Below are positions 35,195 to 44,303 of a stretch of DNA of 64,000 nt, one piece after another. This DNA comes from Verrucomicrobiota bacterium. Its GTDB lineage: Bacteria > Verrucomicrobiota > Lentisphaeria > JABSQK01 > JAJFLO01. The translations under genes and the position numbers were made by a program. Location: assembly GCA_021772615.1 (NCBI GenBank), contig JAJFLQ010000053.1:26401-90400 (forward strand). Reading direction: 5' to 3'. Position 1 is the first letter of the stretch; each line of letters starts with the position of its first letter. A model generated the notes under the pieces. The model saw only the letters and a program-made list of their open reading frames with translations, had not been told where the DNA came from and made no database searches.

Positions 35195-36262
35195 TCAATA
35201 TGGAAACGTGCGATGCGCCGCCTTGATGTGCTCGAGCATGACATGCGCTTTTTCGAGTTGGCGGCTCAGCTTAACGTCGAGATCGACGGATGCATCTGCG
35301 AACAGACGCCTGCCCCAATGTTCCGGGAGGAATTCATTGAGGATAATGGTGCACCATTTGAGGCCATAGAGTGGGTAAAGATATGGCAACCGTTCCTTGA
35401 CATCGTCCATTTCCGGCCAGTGCCGATCCATTTCATCAATAAACCCGATTTTCAGGTCTTCACTGAGATCCATTGCCGGGTGCAGGAGAAAGTCTGATAC
35501 GGTTTTAACCGGGTCATCCCAGCCGAAGTATTCGAAGTCGACAAAATTCAGTGCACCGTCTTTGCGCAACGCATTATGAAACCCAAAATCGGATGGGCTC
35601 AGCGTGCGTTGGTGGGCGGGAAGCGGCGAATTCATCGCAAGTGATTGTCTGCAATGTTCTGTTAACGTGTGAAACACAGGCGTCAGGTCATCGTGCAGGA
35701 AGCTGCGACACCGTAGATTTTCTTTGCCTGAGCCGGGAACGCCGCGCAGGCGGGTCAATCGATTGCGGATATTTGCGACCAGTTCCTCGACGCTGAAGCA
35801 TGCCTCAGATGCCGACGGCAGCGCTGTTGCACTCGGGTGTAATCCCCGAGACCGCAGCTGTATCAGAAAGGCGACACACGCTTCGACGTCCCGGATGGTA
35901 ATTGATTCCGGTGTCACCGGTACACCCTCCATGTATGCGTAGATGCCGAGATATCCGGTGTGATCGGCGGCGATCGGCTGGGGGACATTGCCAAAGCCAC
36001 GCTCGTGGAGAAACTGCAACGCGCGAAATTCCGTGTCCAATCGGTTTCGCTGGTCATGTACATCGCGAAAATAATATTTCACGATGTAGTCACCGCCATC
36101 TTCGAGCGTCACCTTGAAAACACGGCTGTTGCCGCCGCGTCGTAGTGAGACAAAACTCGAAACCTCGCGGTCGAGCATGGCATGGACAACGGCGCGAATC
36201 TCCCGGGATTCAGCGGCTATCGGCCAAGCGTTGTCGCGACCGTCTCTTTTATCTGCTGCCAT
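35195..36262 (-). CDS. Aminoglycoside phosphotransferase/choline kinase-like protein
   Basis: Product of about 355 aa with a protein-kinase-like fold. RRGGNSRVFKVTLEDGGDYIVKYY near residue 45 is the Gly-rich loop and ATP Lys; EFRALQFLHERG gives the helix-C Glu; TLSPSDFGFHNALR near residue 240 is the catalytic loop, with the usual His-Gly-Asp changed to Ser-Pro-Ser-Asp; NFVDFEYFGWDDP near residue 265 is the metal-binding Asp. It probably phosphorylates a small molecule or sugar hydroxyl. It overlaps the HAD gene upstream by about 46 bases; ATG 36178 would avoid the overlap but lose conserved-looking sequence. Confidence 0.75.
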   Translation of the reverse strand: MAADKRDGRDNAWPIAAESREIRAVVHAMLDREVSSFVSLRRGGNSRVFKVTLEDGGDYIVKYYFRDVHDQRNRLDTEFRALQFLHERGFGNVPQPIAADHTGYLGIYAYMEGVPVTPESITIRDVEACVAFLIQLRSRGLHPSATALPSASEACFSVEELVANIRNRLTRLRGVPGSGKENLRCRSFLHDDLTPVFHTLTEHCRQSLAMNSPLPAHQRTLSPSDFGFHNALRKDGALNFVDFEYFGWDDPVKTVSDFLLHPAMDLSEDLKIGFIDEMDRHWPEMDDVKERLPYLYPLYGLKWCTIILNEFLPEHWGRRLFADASVDLDVKLSRQLEKAHVMLEHIKAAHRTFPY

Positions 36263-36837
36263 GATTGACACCGGTATATATCTGCAGTTGTTTTGTGTTG
36301 GTTGTGCGGGTCGAACAAGATCTTATTCACGTTAGGCGGAAAATCCTGGTGTGTAAGGGTCTCTGGAAGATCGTCGATGAAGATTTCGCATCCCAGGGAT
36401 GCGACGCGTTTTACCTTTGATCCACTGGTCGATTCGAAGAAAGCTGCACGGTCGCCGGATACCAGATACTGTTCGAGCTTCATTCCCTTGATCCATTCCC
36501 GCGCTGCGCGGCGCAGGTCGAGTTTGTCTGGATCGTATCGCGATATTCGGGTCTTGTGACTTACAATGTGAATGTCGTCTCGCGCCGCGTGCCGACGCTG
36601 GAGGAAGTCCGTCACGCCGGCGAATACAGTGGCGCGGCTTATGCACCTTCCGTAGATGACAGGCTGAAGCAGGCGCCATTCCATTTCGCCGTCGTCCCGT
36701 TCGCGAATGGCATCTCGAATGACTGTCTTACTGGCTGTTGTCTCCGGCGCGATCAGTCCGCGCTTTAGCGCCTCGTCGAAGATCAACTGGTCGTAACAAG
36801 CGATCGTATTATCGAAGTCTATACCGATAACTGCCAT
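36217..36837 (-). CDS. HAD-superfamily phosphatase-like protein, paralogue 1
   Basis: Product of 206 aa. Motif I is GIDFDNTIACYD at the N-terminus, with nucleophile Asp and acid Asp; IHIVSHKTR near residue 95 is motif II; a Lys in GSKVKRVASL near residue 145 could be motif III; and IFIDDLPETL near residue 153 is motif IV. It is clearly related to the protein at 50.3 kb. It probably dephosphorylates a sugar-phosphate intermediate. It overlaps the aminotransferase gene upstream (TAATG) and the kinase-like gene downstream, so the three are likely one functional unit. Confidence 0.8.
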   Translation of the reverse strand: MAVIGIDFDNTIACYDQLIFDEALKRGLIAPETTASKTVIRDAIRERDDGEMEWRLLQPVIYGRCISRATVFAGVTDFLQRRHAARDDIHIVSHKTRISRYDPDKLDLRRAAREWIKGMKLEQYLVSGDRAAFFESTSGSKVKRVASLGCEIFIDDLPETLTHQDFPPNVNKILFDPHNQHKTTADIYRCQSWQQIKETVATTLGR

Positions 36838-37961
36838 TATCGGTTCCGGTAAAATTCGAGCACTCGATCGATGACGAAGTCAACTTCCGTGTCAGTGAGG
36901 TGTTGATGCGCGGGCAAGGTGATTGCGGTACGGCCGTGATCCTCAGAAACCGGAAAATCACCGTCTTTATAGCCCAGGCATTCCGCCGCCGGCTGCAGGT
37001 GCATAGGAATTGGATAATGCACCTTCGCCCCAATGCCGCTGTCTAGGAGCCATGCGAGCAATTCGTCTCGATGTTTCACGCGAATCACATATAGGTGAAA
37101 CACGTGATTCACACCGTTGCGGCGGACCGGGATATCGATAAAGTCGTCGACTGCGGCGAAGGCTTTATCGTAGCGGCTCGCATATCGCCGCCGTGTATCC
37201 GTGATCCAGTGCACATCTTCGATGAGGCGATTTCCGATAACCGCGTGAACACCGTCGAGGCGGCTGTTCACACCGTATGACCGGCAGATATCGCGGCTTT
37301 CCAGCCCATGATTCCGATACAAACGGATTTTTTCTGCAAGCTCTTGCGAACCGGTGATGATGATGCCGCCATCTCCCCACACATTCAAATTCTTAAGCGG
37401 ATGGAGGCTGAATCCGGCGGCATGTCCCCAGCTGCCCGCGCAGCGGCCGTCGACCGAGCCTTTGATCGCCTGGCAGCCATCTTCGATTACGACCAGGTTA
37501 TAGCGATCAGCGATGTCCATTATCGTCGGCATATCCGCCATATTGCCGGTATAGTGTACGGGAAGAATGGCCTTGGTACGTTCCGTGATTGCGGGTTCGA
37601 TATGTTCGCAGTCGATGACATATCCGTTTTCACTGTCTACAAGCACGGGGGTTGCTCCGACTTGCACGATTGCCCCGACGGTTGCGATAAAGGTATTGGC
37701 ACAGGTAATCACCTCGTCGCCAGGGCCGACGCCAAGCATCTTCAATGAGATCGCCAATGCGTCCGTACCCGAGCCGACGCCGATTGCGTGCGGCGCATCA
37801 TGAATCGCCGCGAAGCGGCGCTCGAAATCAGACACGGATTCGCCCAAGGTGAATGCTCCCGATGAGACGAGTTCGGCGATGTCCTTAAGATAGGATTCTA
37901 TATCAGAAAACTGACGTTGAAGGTAAGAAAACGGAACCGTCATGGTTGTGTTAGTCTTCAT
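36837..37961 (-). CDS. DegT/DnrJ/EryC1-family sugar aminotransferase
   Basis: Product of 374 aa. [22 protein letters not shown] near residue 65 is the PLP-phosphate region, [12 protein letters not shown] near residue 160 the cofactor Asp, and [16 protein letters not shown] near residue 185 the Schiff-base Lys. The C-terminal [15 protein letters not shown] resembles 3-keto-sugar transaminases of the DesV/TylB/QdtB group. GGGG lies about 5 bases before the ATG at 37961. It is paralogous to, and 11 bases overlapping with, the next gene upstream. It makes an NDP-aminosugar, identity unknown. Confidence 0.88.
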   Translation of the reverse strand: MKTNTTMTVPFSYLQRQFSDIESYLKDIAELVSSGAFTLGESVSDFERRFAAIHDAPHAIGVGSGTDALAISLKMLGVGPGDEVITCANTFIATVGAIVQVGATPVLVDSENGYVIDCEHIEPAITERTKAILPVHYTGNMADMPTIMDIADRYNLVVIEDGCQAIKGSVDGRCAGSWGHAAGFSLHPLKNLNVWGDGGIIITGSQELAEKIRLYRNHGLESRDICRSYGVNSRLDGVHAVIGNRLIEDVHWITDTRRRYASRYDKAFAAVDDFIDIPVRRNGVNHVFHLYVIRVKHRDELLAWLLDSGIGAKVHYPIPMHLQPAAECLGYKDGDFPVSEDHGRTAITLPAHQHLTDTEVDFVIDRVLEFYRNR

Positions 37962-39099
37962 AAAACCCCTTTATCTTTGCGACAATATAGCCGAGTTCAT
38001 CGTGAGTGAGTTCAGGGTAAATCGGCAGGCTGACGATGCGCTGCGCCTGTGCTTCTGCAACAGGCATATCGCCCCGGCGGTAGCCAAGCTGCGCCGCTAC
38101 ATCCTGAAGGTGAATCGGGATTGGATAATGTACCGCCGTTCGGACATCGTGACGTTCCAGGTAGTCTCGCAAGTCGTCGCGCTTCTCTGCCTGTACGATG
38201 AACGTGTGATATACGCAGTATGTCTCCGGTGCATCCTGCGGAATGCTTAGTTGACGGATCGCATGCAGGTTGCGTCGGTAGTACGATGCGTTTTCCCGTC
38301 GTCTTGTGATCCACCCATCCACATAGGCCATTTTTACCCGCAGAAATGCCGCCTGAATAGTGTCCAGTCGCGAATTTATTCCCCAATCTACGACGCAATC
38401 ACGGCTTGAGTGCCCCAGGTTGCGTAAGCGTCTCAATGTCTCGTCTAGTTCCTCTGAATTCGTTACGATAACGCCGCCATCGCCGCAGGCATTCAAGGTC
38501 TTGAGGGGATGAAGACTGTAGCAGCCGGCGTCGCCGAACGTCCCGACATATTTGCCGTCGATATGCGCGCCGATGGCCTGCGCGCTGTCCTCGACAACCA
38601 GAAGTCCATGTTGCTGTGCAAACGCGCATATTCGGGGCATATCAGCCGGTCGGCCCGTAAGGTGCACGGGAACGATCGCACGTGTGCGCTCGGTCAGTAC
38701 GCCGGCAAGCAATTTCGGGTTCAGGTTGAAGCTGTCGTCGACATCCACAAATACCGGTGTAGCACCGGTCATCACGATGCTGGAGGTTGTTGCGATATAC
38801 GAATTCGGTACGGTAATCACCTCGTCTCCGGCGCCGATTCCCAATGCTTTCATGGCGAGAAACAGGGCATCGGTACCGGAATTGACGCCGACTGCAAATT
38901 TACAATCCAATCGGGCTGCCAACTCCGACTCGAATGTGCTCACGTCGTCGCCAAGGATGAATTGTCCGCTACGGATTACGCGTTCGGCTGCGTTCAGCAA
39001 CTCAGGTATCAGCGCACGATGTTGTTCTGCCAGGTTGGCGTAACGTATCGGGCGCATCGTTTGCTTGTTGGGGGTCATGTTCGTCATTTCGTGGCACAT
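37951..39099 (-). CDS. DegT/DnrJ/EryC1-family sugar aminotransferase, tandem paralogue
   Basis: Product of 382 aa. [22 protein letters not shown] near residue 75, [12 protein letters not shown] near residue 175 and [16 protein letters not shown] near residue 200 give the PLP site and the Schiff-base Lys. [27 protein letters not shown] again points to the DesV/TylB-like subgroup. It resembles its downstream neighbour over the whole length but differs at many positions, so the pair probably makes two different aminosugars or acts at two positions of one sugar. No Shine-Dalgarno is seen; ATG 39087 is an alternative start. Confidence 0.88.
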   Translation of the reverse strand: MCHEMTNMTPNKQTMRPIRYANLAEQHRALIPELLNAAERVIRSGQFILGDDVSTFESELAARLDCKFAVGVNSGTDALFLAMKALGIGAGDEVITVPNSYIATTSSIVMTGATPVFVDVDDSFNLNPKLLAGVLTERTRAIVPVHLTGRPADMPRICAFAQQHGLLVVEDSAQAIGAHIDGKYVGTFGDAGCYSLHPLKTLNACGDGGVIVTNSEELDETLRRLRNLGHSSRDCVVDWGINSRLDTIQAAFLRVKMAYVDGWITRRRENASYYRRNLHAIRQLSIPQDAPETYCVYHTFIVQAEKRDDLRDYLERHDVRTAVHYPIPIHLQDVAAQLGYRRGDMPVAEAQAQRIVSLPIYPELTHDELGYIVAKIKGFYED

Positions 39100-39102
39100 T
39101 TT

Positions 39103-40089
39103 TTATGTAGTCGACGGCCGAATTGCACGATACCATCGTTTCATGAAATTCGGCGTCAGTGGACTGATCGTGTTGATCATGGTGTAAATTCGAAACCGAT
39201 TGCAGATGATTCGCCTCGCTAATGCCGATGACAGGAATCTGCGGTAGTGGGCGCGTGAAATCAGTACCCATAACATTACAAAGCCGAAATTCGACAATAC
39301 TGCCGGTACTCTGAATCCTTCCAGAATCCGCGGATCCTCATCGGCGTTAAGCCGGCCTAAAATGGCCTTGATAACCTTGCATTGAGCTCTTGCATTCCTG
39401 TACCCTCGCGACGCATATGAGTCATTGGAAACCTGAAAGGTCCCCAGGTGTTTCGGGATATAACACGCGCCGTGCTTGATCGCCAGACTCATCGCCATGT
39501 ACCAGTCGGTATACCACAAGAGGTCAGACGGAAAACCGCCGGCCTGTTGCAAGAGTCTGCGGTTCCAGATCGCGGTATTGGTCGGAATCGAAAACGAGAG
39601 GCAACGCGACATTGCGGCAACAAGGTCAGTGGGGCCCAGGTAGCCACTGTGATCGAGAAAACCAAAATTATGTTGTACCGGCGCAGCGTGTTCAGGCAGC
39701 AGAAACGTCTGATCGGAAAACGAAATCGCCGCATGTGGATACTTCCTCAAAATATCGATCGAATGCTCCAGTAGTTCTGCATGCGGTTTGTCGTTGGCCG
39801 ATCCGCTATAGACATACTCGCCCGTGCTTAGTTTCAACGCTTTGTTCAGCGAATATAAGATGCCTCTATTGTGACCGTTTTCATGAAGAACGACAAGGTT
39901 TGTTTCGGCCGCGATCTCCTTGATTACATCAACGCTGTTGTCGGTGGAGCCATCGTCAATGATGATGATCTCCTTGATGAATTCGGATTGTTCAACAAAG
40001 GTCGCTATGACCTCGCCAATCGACGCACTGTCGTTGTAGTTCGGTATCAAGATCGAAACGAGCGGCGATGACGTATCACTGCGGCACAT
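39103..40089 (-). CDS. Glycosyltransferase family 2
   Basis: Product of about 328 aa. VSILIPNYNDSASIGEVI starts the GT-A fold, with IIIIDDGSTDNS near residue 50. The DxD position near residue 97 reads SGSANDKPHAEL rather than a classical Asp-x-Asp, which is unusual. LWYTDWYMAMSLA near residue 190 holds the acidic catalytic region. A C-terminal hydrophobic segment about residues 275-290 may anchor it to the membrane. ATG 40089 is chosen over an upstream TTG at 40104. Confidence 0.82.
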   Translation of the reverse strand: MCRSDTSSPLVSILIPNYNDSASIGEVIATFVEQSEFIKEIIIIDDGSTDNSVDVIKEIAAETNLVVLHENGHNRGILYSLNKALKLSTGEYVYSGSANDKPHAELLEHSIDILRKYPHAAISFSDQTFLLPEHAAPVQHNFGFLDHSGYLGPTDLVAAMSRCLSFSIPTNTAIWNRRLLQQAGGFPSDLLWYTDWYMAMSLAIKHGACYIPKHLGTFQVSNDSYASRGYRNARAQCKVIKAILGRLNADEDPRILEGFRVPAVLSNFGFVMLWVLISRAHYRRFLSSALARRIICNRFRIYTMINTISPLTPNFMKRWYRAIRPSTT

Positions 40090-40154
40090 GGTATAACCCG
40101 CCAATCGTGAAATTCGGGAACTCGCGCCGTCGTAGCCGTGATGATGGTATCATA

Positions 40155-40694
40155 TTACGTGCTGTGCCGCCGGCGAAACTCAGCGACTCTTGACGTGAGT
40201 TCCCGAAAGAACTCGGTACGTGTATGATTATCTGTGATATCCGAACTCCAAATCGGAAATTCAGTATCGCAGCGGTTGAATGGTCCGGATGTCACTTCAT
40301 GTACCACCAGAAATGGCGACCGAATAATCTGGGTATGATAGCGAGACTCTGTAAGGCGGTAAAAAAACGTTCCGTCTGTGTTTGCGGCCCCGAGAAATAC
40401 CACATCCGCAATATCTCCGTTGTCATCGAAAAATACGGCATCTGCCGCGCCCTCAATAACGTGAAACGACTCGGTCTTGTTTACGTGTCGGTGTGGTCGC
40501 ACATAGGTGTCTTTCCCGAGGACAATGATCATTTCATGAATACTGTCGTTGGGATCTTTGTGTGCGCACAACCGTACTCTGTTAAACGGCGATGATGGAA
40601 CCTGTGCCTTCAAAAAATCCAGCAGTTCTTTATCCGCCAGGACCATTCGATCGTCTGTTATCCAGACACCGGGATGTTGCTTGACTAATGCCAT
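40155..40694 (-). CDS. WbuC-like cupin protein
   Basis: Product of about 179 aa. RVRLCAHKDPNDSIHEMIIVLGKDTYVRPHRHVNKTESFHVIEG has the cupin metal-binding His pair and the Lys-Thr-Glu-Ser segment seen in WbuC-family proteins of O-antigen loci. FFYRLTESRYHTQII and VVHEVTSGPF follow. The WbuC role is not firmly known; an isomerase or binding role on a sugar is assumed. GGAG lies 6 bases before the ATG at 40694; longer frames lack this. It overlaps the C-methyltransferase gene by 10 bases. Confidence 0.8.
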   Translation of the reverse strand: MALVKQHPGVWITDDRMVLADKELLDFLKAQVPSSPFNRVRLCAHKDPNDSIHEMIIVLGKDTYVRPHRHVNKTESFHVIEGAADAVFFDDNGDIADVVFLGAANTDGTFFYRLTESRYHTQIIRSPFLVVHEVTSGPFNRCDTEFPIWSSDITDNHTRTEFFRELTSRVAEFRRRHST

Positions 40695-41935
40695 CCCGGC
40701 TCCGTGAATGCCTGCAAGCCGTTCTCCTGGTTCGGAAAGATCGAGGCGAAGATGCCGCCGGTCTTTGCATAAGCGCGGTTGTTGGCCAGAACCTCGATTT
40801 CGCTCTCGGGGCTTAACGTCAGCAGGCACAATTGAATGGATTGCTCCACCAGAGCAGACGCGCCCGCAATAGGGCATCGCGAACCGGGCATGAACAATCC
40901 CTGCTTGTGTTCATGGTCATCAATGACGACAGTCAGAAATTCGTCGACCTCCATGAGATTGGTGAACATGCTTGCCAGGTGGCCCGCACCGAATATCGCG
41001 ACCGGACCGACATCCGACTTGAACCGGCTCAGGTAGCTGCGGACGATGTTTCGGCGACTTGCGAATGCTTCACCGTATCGTTTGCCCCGGTCCAGTTCTT
41101 CGTCGACGTGTCGGCCATTCCTGCGCACGTGATCGGTATCACCGCGACAACGTGTGATGGCGGTGAGAATATTCTCGTGCGGGTTTGGAAAAATCTCGAA
41201 GTGGACAAGGTCCAGACCGAGCGCTTCAAGCGCGGCTTGAAAGGTGAATGGCGTGAAGTACGACACATGCTCTTCCCACGGCAGACAATAGTCGCCGCTC
41301 TCCAAACCCTGCTTGCAATCCGGCACTTCAAATACCAGTAATCCGCCGGGTCGCAGAAGTTTGCTCAGCGCCTTTGTGAACGTACCAGGATCATGACAGT
41401 GCTCGAGAATATGCCGCGCGAACAAGACATCTACAGTACCCTTGCGTCCAGCAATGTGTCGGGCACGTTCGACAGTCAACCGGTCTTGAATGGTTTCCAG
41501 TCCGGCGCATGTTGCCGATATTCCGAGGTCCGGGCCGAGGCTTAGTTGCCAGATACCGGCGGCGCCGCGATTTTTCAGTCGGTTCAGCGAACTCTCGTCC
41601 TTGAAGCTTATGCCTCCCGCCCGGACAGTCTCGATCGGGCGATTCAGGTGCTGAACCAGCTGCGTAACGAGTTGATCTAGGTGCCGCTCCGGTTCGCGAT
41701 AGGTGATCCAGTCAACGCGGGGCCGCATTGTGTCCGCTGGGACAAGGTCAAGAAGCTGTATTGTGCCGCAGCATTCGCACTGACCCATTCGGAGGGAAAA
41801 ACGTTCTTCCTGGGTTGTGTCCTCAGTCTCTCGGTAACGGTTGCCCAGCGGCTGACACCCGAAGTCAACGCGTTCGTCGAGGACGCCGTCGCGGCAGATT
41901 CTGCAGCGATAGGTATTTCTGGTTTGCAGGCTCAT
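40685..41935 (-). CDS. Zinc-binding sugar C-methyltransferase-like protein
   Basis: Product of 416 aa. The N-terminal zinc-binding domain has CRIC near residue 11 and CECCGTIQL near residue 53. The central domain includes RHILEHCHDPGTFTKAL and GGLLVFEVPDC near residue 205, then PWEEHVSYFTP. The SAM motif I, normally D/E-x-G-x-G-x-G, is not obvious (GIWQLSLGPDLGI). The C-terminal Rossmann-like domain has VAIFGAGHLASMF near residue 315. The architecture is that of NovU/TylCIII-type sugar C-methyltransferases, although the degenerate motif I leaves activity open. Confidence 0.72.
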   Translation of the reverse strand: MSLQTRNTYRCRICRDGVLDERVDFGCQPLGNRYRETEDTTQEERFSLRMGQCECCGTIQLLDLVPADTMRPRVDWITYREPERHLDQLVTQLVQHLNRPIETVRAGGISFKDESSLNRLKNRGAAGIWQLSLGPDLGISATCAGLETIQDRLTVERARHIAGRKGTVDVLFARHILEHCHDPGTFTKALSKLLRPGGLLVFEVPDCKQGLESGDYCLPWEEHVSYFTPFTFQAALEALGLDLVHFEIFPNPHENILTAITRCRGDTDHVRRNGRHVDEELDRGKRYGEAFASRRNIVRSYLSRFKSDVGPVAIFGAGHLASMFTNLMEVDEFLTVVIDDHEHKQGLFMPGSRCPIAGASALVEQSIQLCLLTLSPESEIEVLANNRAYAKTGGIFASIFPNQENGLQAFTEPGWH

Positions 41936-42000
41936 GTTTTTTCGTTGCGCTCGTGTATCACAATTCCACCGCCGTAACCGATGTTTCTCGTGGATTCAAC

Positions 42001-43266
42001 TCAACCCTTGCTCTGATTTCCAGGGCCGATTATTTGCACATCGGGAAAGCAAACAATGAAGCGACCTCCTTGCTCCAGGTATTGCTTATTCGATTCGATG
42101 ATGCGTTTCGCGTGAATCCAGGCCAGTATGAACACGTAATCCGGTTTCTTTTCCAGGATCGTGCGGGTCGGCAGAACCGGAAGGTGTTGACCAGGATTGA
42201 ACTTATTGACCTTGTCAGGATGGTCATCTACGATATAGCTCAAGAGATCGCCCAGATTCATTTGTGCGATCAGTGTCGTACCGCTGCGTGCAGCGCCGAA
42301 TCCCGCAATCGTCTTGCCGTCCTCATGCAGTCTGCGAATACGATCTTCGACGTTCTTGAATAGTGTTTGCAGCGTCATTCCGAAGCTGGTGAGGGTGTCG
42401 ACCTGATCCAGTTTTCGCCGGGTTTCCAAGTCTGCCAGTTCGCGAACAGCCGCCGATACGGCGCGAGGACCGCCTGAATGTTGAACGGCGCCGACGATCG
42501 AACCGCCCTGGATCGTCACGCGTTCCACATCGATCAATTCCATGTTGTGCTTACTGAAAAATGTCATCAGCGGTTTCAGCGAGTGATAGGACAGGTGTTC
42601 GTGAAATATCGTGCCCACCAACGCATGGTCGATGATATCAAGCAGATAGGATGCTTCGAAAACGAACACACCATCGTCTGCGAGAAGGAGGCGGACACTC
42701 TCGATGAAGCCGGACATATCATCCGCATGGGCGAAGACGTTGAACGCCGTGACGACACTGGCACGGCCGCGAGAATTTGCGATGTCGCCGGCGAGCTTCG
42801 TTGTGAGGAATTCCGGGATCGTTTCGACGCCGGATTCCGTCGCCAGCTGCGCGATTTCCCTGGCCGGATCGATGCCGAGCACCCGGTGTCCTCGTTTCTG
42901 AAAGCAGCGGAGCATACCACCGTCGTTGCTGCCGATATCGATTATGAGCGAGCCGGATTCGATCGCATGCCGGGTGCAGATCGATGCTGCGCATTCATCG
43001 AAGTGTTTTACCAGACCGCCGGACGCCGAACTTTGGTAGGTATAGCCGTCATAGATGAATTCCGGATCGATTACGTCCAACAGTTGAACATGGCCGCAGT
43101 CGGCGCACATGTACAATTCGAGGGGATATGTGGGGTCTTCCTGGTCCAACAGATCTGCCGTGACGTATTTCTCGGCCACCGGCGTCGGCTTCAACGTGAC
43201 GACTGCCGCGAGATTCCGGCTTTCACACAATCTACAGGTTTTTCTGCGCGTGACATGTACTTTCAT
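42001..43266 (-). CDS. Sugar C-methyltransferase, NovU/TylCIII-like
   Basis: Product of about 421 aa. Zinc-binding Cys pairs are TCRLCES near residue 12 and CADCGHVQLL near residue 55. Motif I is clear: LIIDIGSNDGGMLRCF near residue 110. FHEHLSYHSLKPLMTFF near residue 205 and the C-terminal IAGFGAARSGTTLIAQ near residue 320 complete the C-methyltransferase architecture. It probably adds a methyl to C3 or C5 of an NDP-4-keto sugar, giving a branched deoxysugar. The ATG at 43266 has AAAGG 8 bases upstream; a longer frame would run through the reductase gene. Confidence 0.85.
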   Translation of the reverse strand: MKVHVTRRKTCRLCESRNLAAVVTLKPTPVAEKYVTADLLDQEDPTYPLELYMCADCGHVQLLDVIDPEFIYDGYTYQSSASGGLVKHFDECAASICTRHAIESGSLIIDIGSNDGGMLRCFQKRGHRVLGIDPAREIAQLATESGVETIPEFLTTKLAGDIANSRGRASVVTAFNVFAHADDMSGFIESVRLLLADDGVFVFEASYLLDIIDHALVGTIFHEHLSYHSLKPLMTFFSKHNMELIDVERVTIQGGSIVGAVQHSGGPRAVSAAVRELADLETRRKLDQVDTLTSFGMTLQTLFKNVEDRIRRLHEDGKTIAGFGAARSGTTLIAQMNLGDLLSYIVDDHPDKVNKFNPGQHLPVLPTRTILEKKPDYVFILAWIHAKRIIESNKQYLEQGGRFIVCFPDVQIIGPGNQSKG

Positions 43267-44218
43267 AAGTCTGCCTTTCGGGTTGGGGCGTTGTTGAAGG
43301 AAAAGATGGTTGCGTTTTCGAGGATGTTTTACGGGCGGATCTCCCGACATTTCGTGCGAATGAATCAAGGATGGTCCCGACCTTGGTAAATGAAAATCCT
43401 GTGCGGCTTGTGAATGTATTGCTATCCAACCATGAGTTCATGCAGCGCCGGTCCAGTAGTCCAATTTCAGACGCCGAGCGTTCGACTACGACGCTATTTG
43501 TGTCGAACATGGCGACGAAATCGCGCGCAAGCTGACTCCGCGCGATTCGGATAGGACTCGCAACGTGATAGATTCCATATAGTTGCAGCCGGCATCCTAT
43601 GACAATGGCGTCGGCGATATCGTTAACCAGGGTCGGCGAAAACACCTGGTCGGCAATCGTAACGATGGGGACGCCTTTACCCATCTTTCCGTACCATTCA
43701 GTCAGCAGATGCGTTGTCGTTGGATCGTTCCCGATCAGCTTGTCCAGTCGATATATGAGCGTATCGGGTACGTCACCGATGATTGCATTCTCGGCTTCAA
43801 GTTTAAGTTCCGCGTATGTCCCAATCGGAGCGGGCGTACTTTCCTCCGTTCGAATCGGGGTTGAATCATCGAATACATGGCTGGTCGAAATAAAGACGCA
43901 TCGGCAATCGGCAGTGCGCAAATCGCGAATCGTACGTAGCGTCTTGGTGACCATCAGGTCATGCGCATAGGCGAAATCCGTCACGCAACGGTCCATGGGC
44001 GTCACCCCGGCGCAGAATATGGCACATTTCGGGTCGGCCGAGTTCAGAAAAGCCTTCGGGACACACTGTAAAATGTTGTCATTCCCCAAGTCAAAGGTGA
44101 TCAGGCCATCGCCGCCCGAGCGGAACGTTGTGCCCCAAACCCGATGTCCGTGCAGTTGAAAACACGATACGACATGTTGGCCGAGGAATCCGGAAGCGCC
44201 AATAACCAGGATATTCAC
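43232..44218 (-). CDS. RmlD-like NDP-4-keto-sugar reductase
   Basis: Product of 328 aa starting with GTG, with GAGG 8 bases upstream. VIGASGFLGQHVV is the NAD(P) motif, FISTSHVFDD near residue 105 the Ser motif, and TYAELKLEAE near residue 130 the YxxxK. QVFSPTLVNDIADAI resembles RmlD (dTDP-4-dehydrorhamnose reductase). It likely reduces the 4-keto group of the sugar methylated by the adjacent C-methyltransferases. The last 40 residues are Ser/Thr/Gln-rich and overlap the start of the methyltransferase gene by 35 bases. Confidence 0.85.
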   Translation of the reverse strand: MNILVIGASGFLGQHVVSCFQLHGHRVWGTTFRSGGDGLITFDLGNDNILQCVPKAFLNSADPKCAIFCAGVTPMDRCVTDFAYAHDLMVTKTLRTIRDLRTADCRCVFISTSHVFDDSTPIRTEESTPAPIGTYAELKLEAENAIIGDVPDTLIYRLDKLIGNDPTTTHLLTEWYGKMGKGVPIVTIADQVFSPTLVNDIADAIVIGCRLQLYGIYHVASPIRIARSQLARDFVAMFDTNSVVVERSASEIGLLDRRCMNSWLDSNTFTSRTGFSFTKVGTILDSFARNVGRSARKTSSKTQPSFPSTTPQPERQTYESTCHAQKNL

Positions 44219-44303
44219 GCCTGTGCCTCATGCGGTGTATTTCGTCTATTCATGATAGCGAATGTGCACACATCGCGGATCTGCAGCATTGCGCGCATCG
44301 ACA

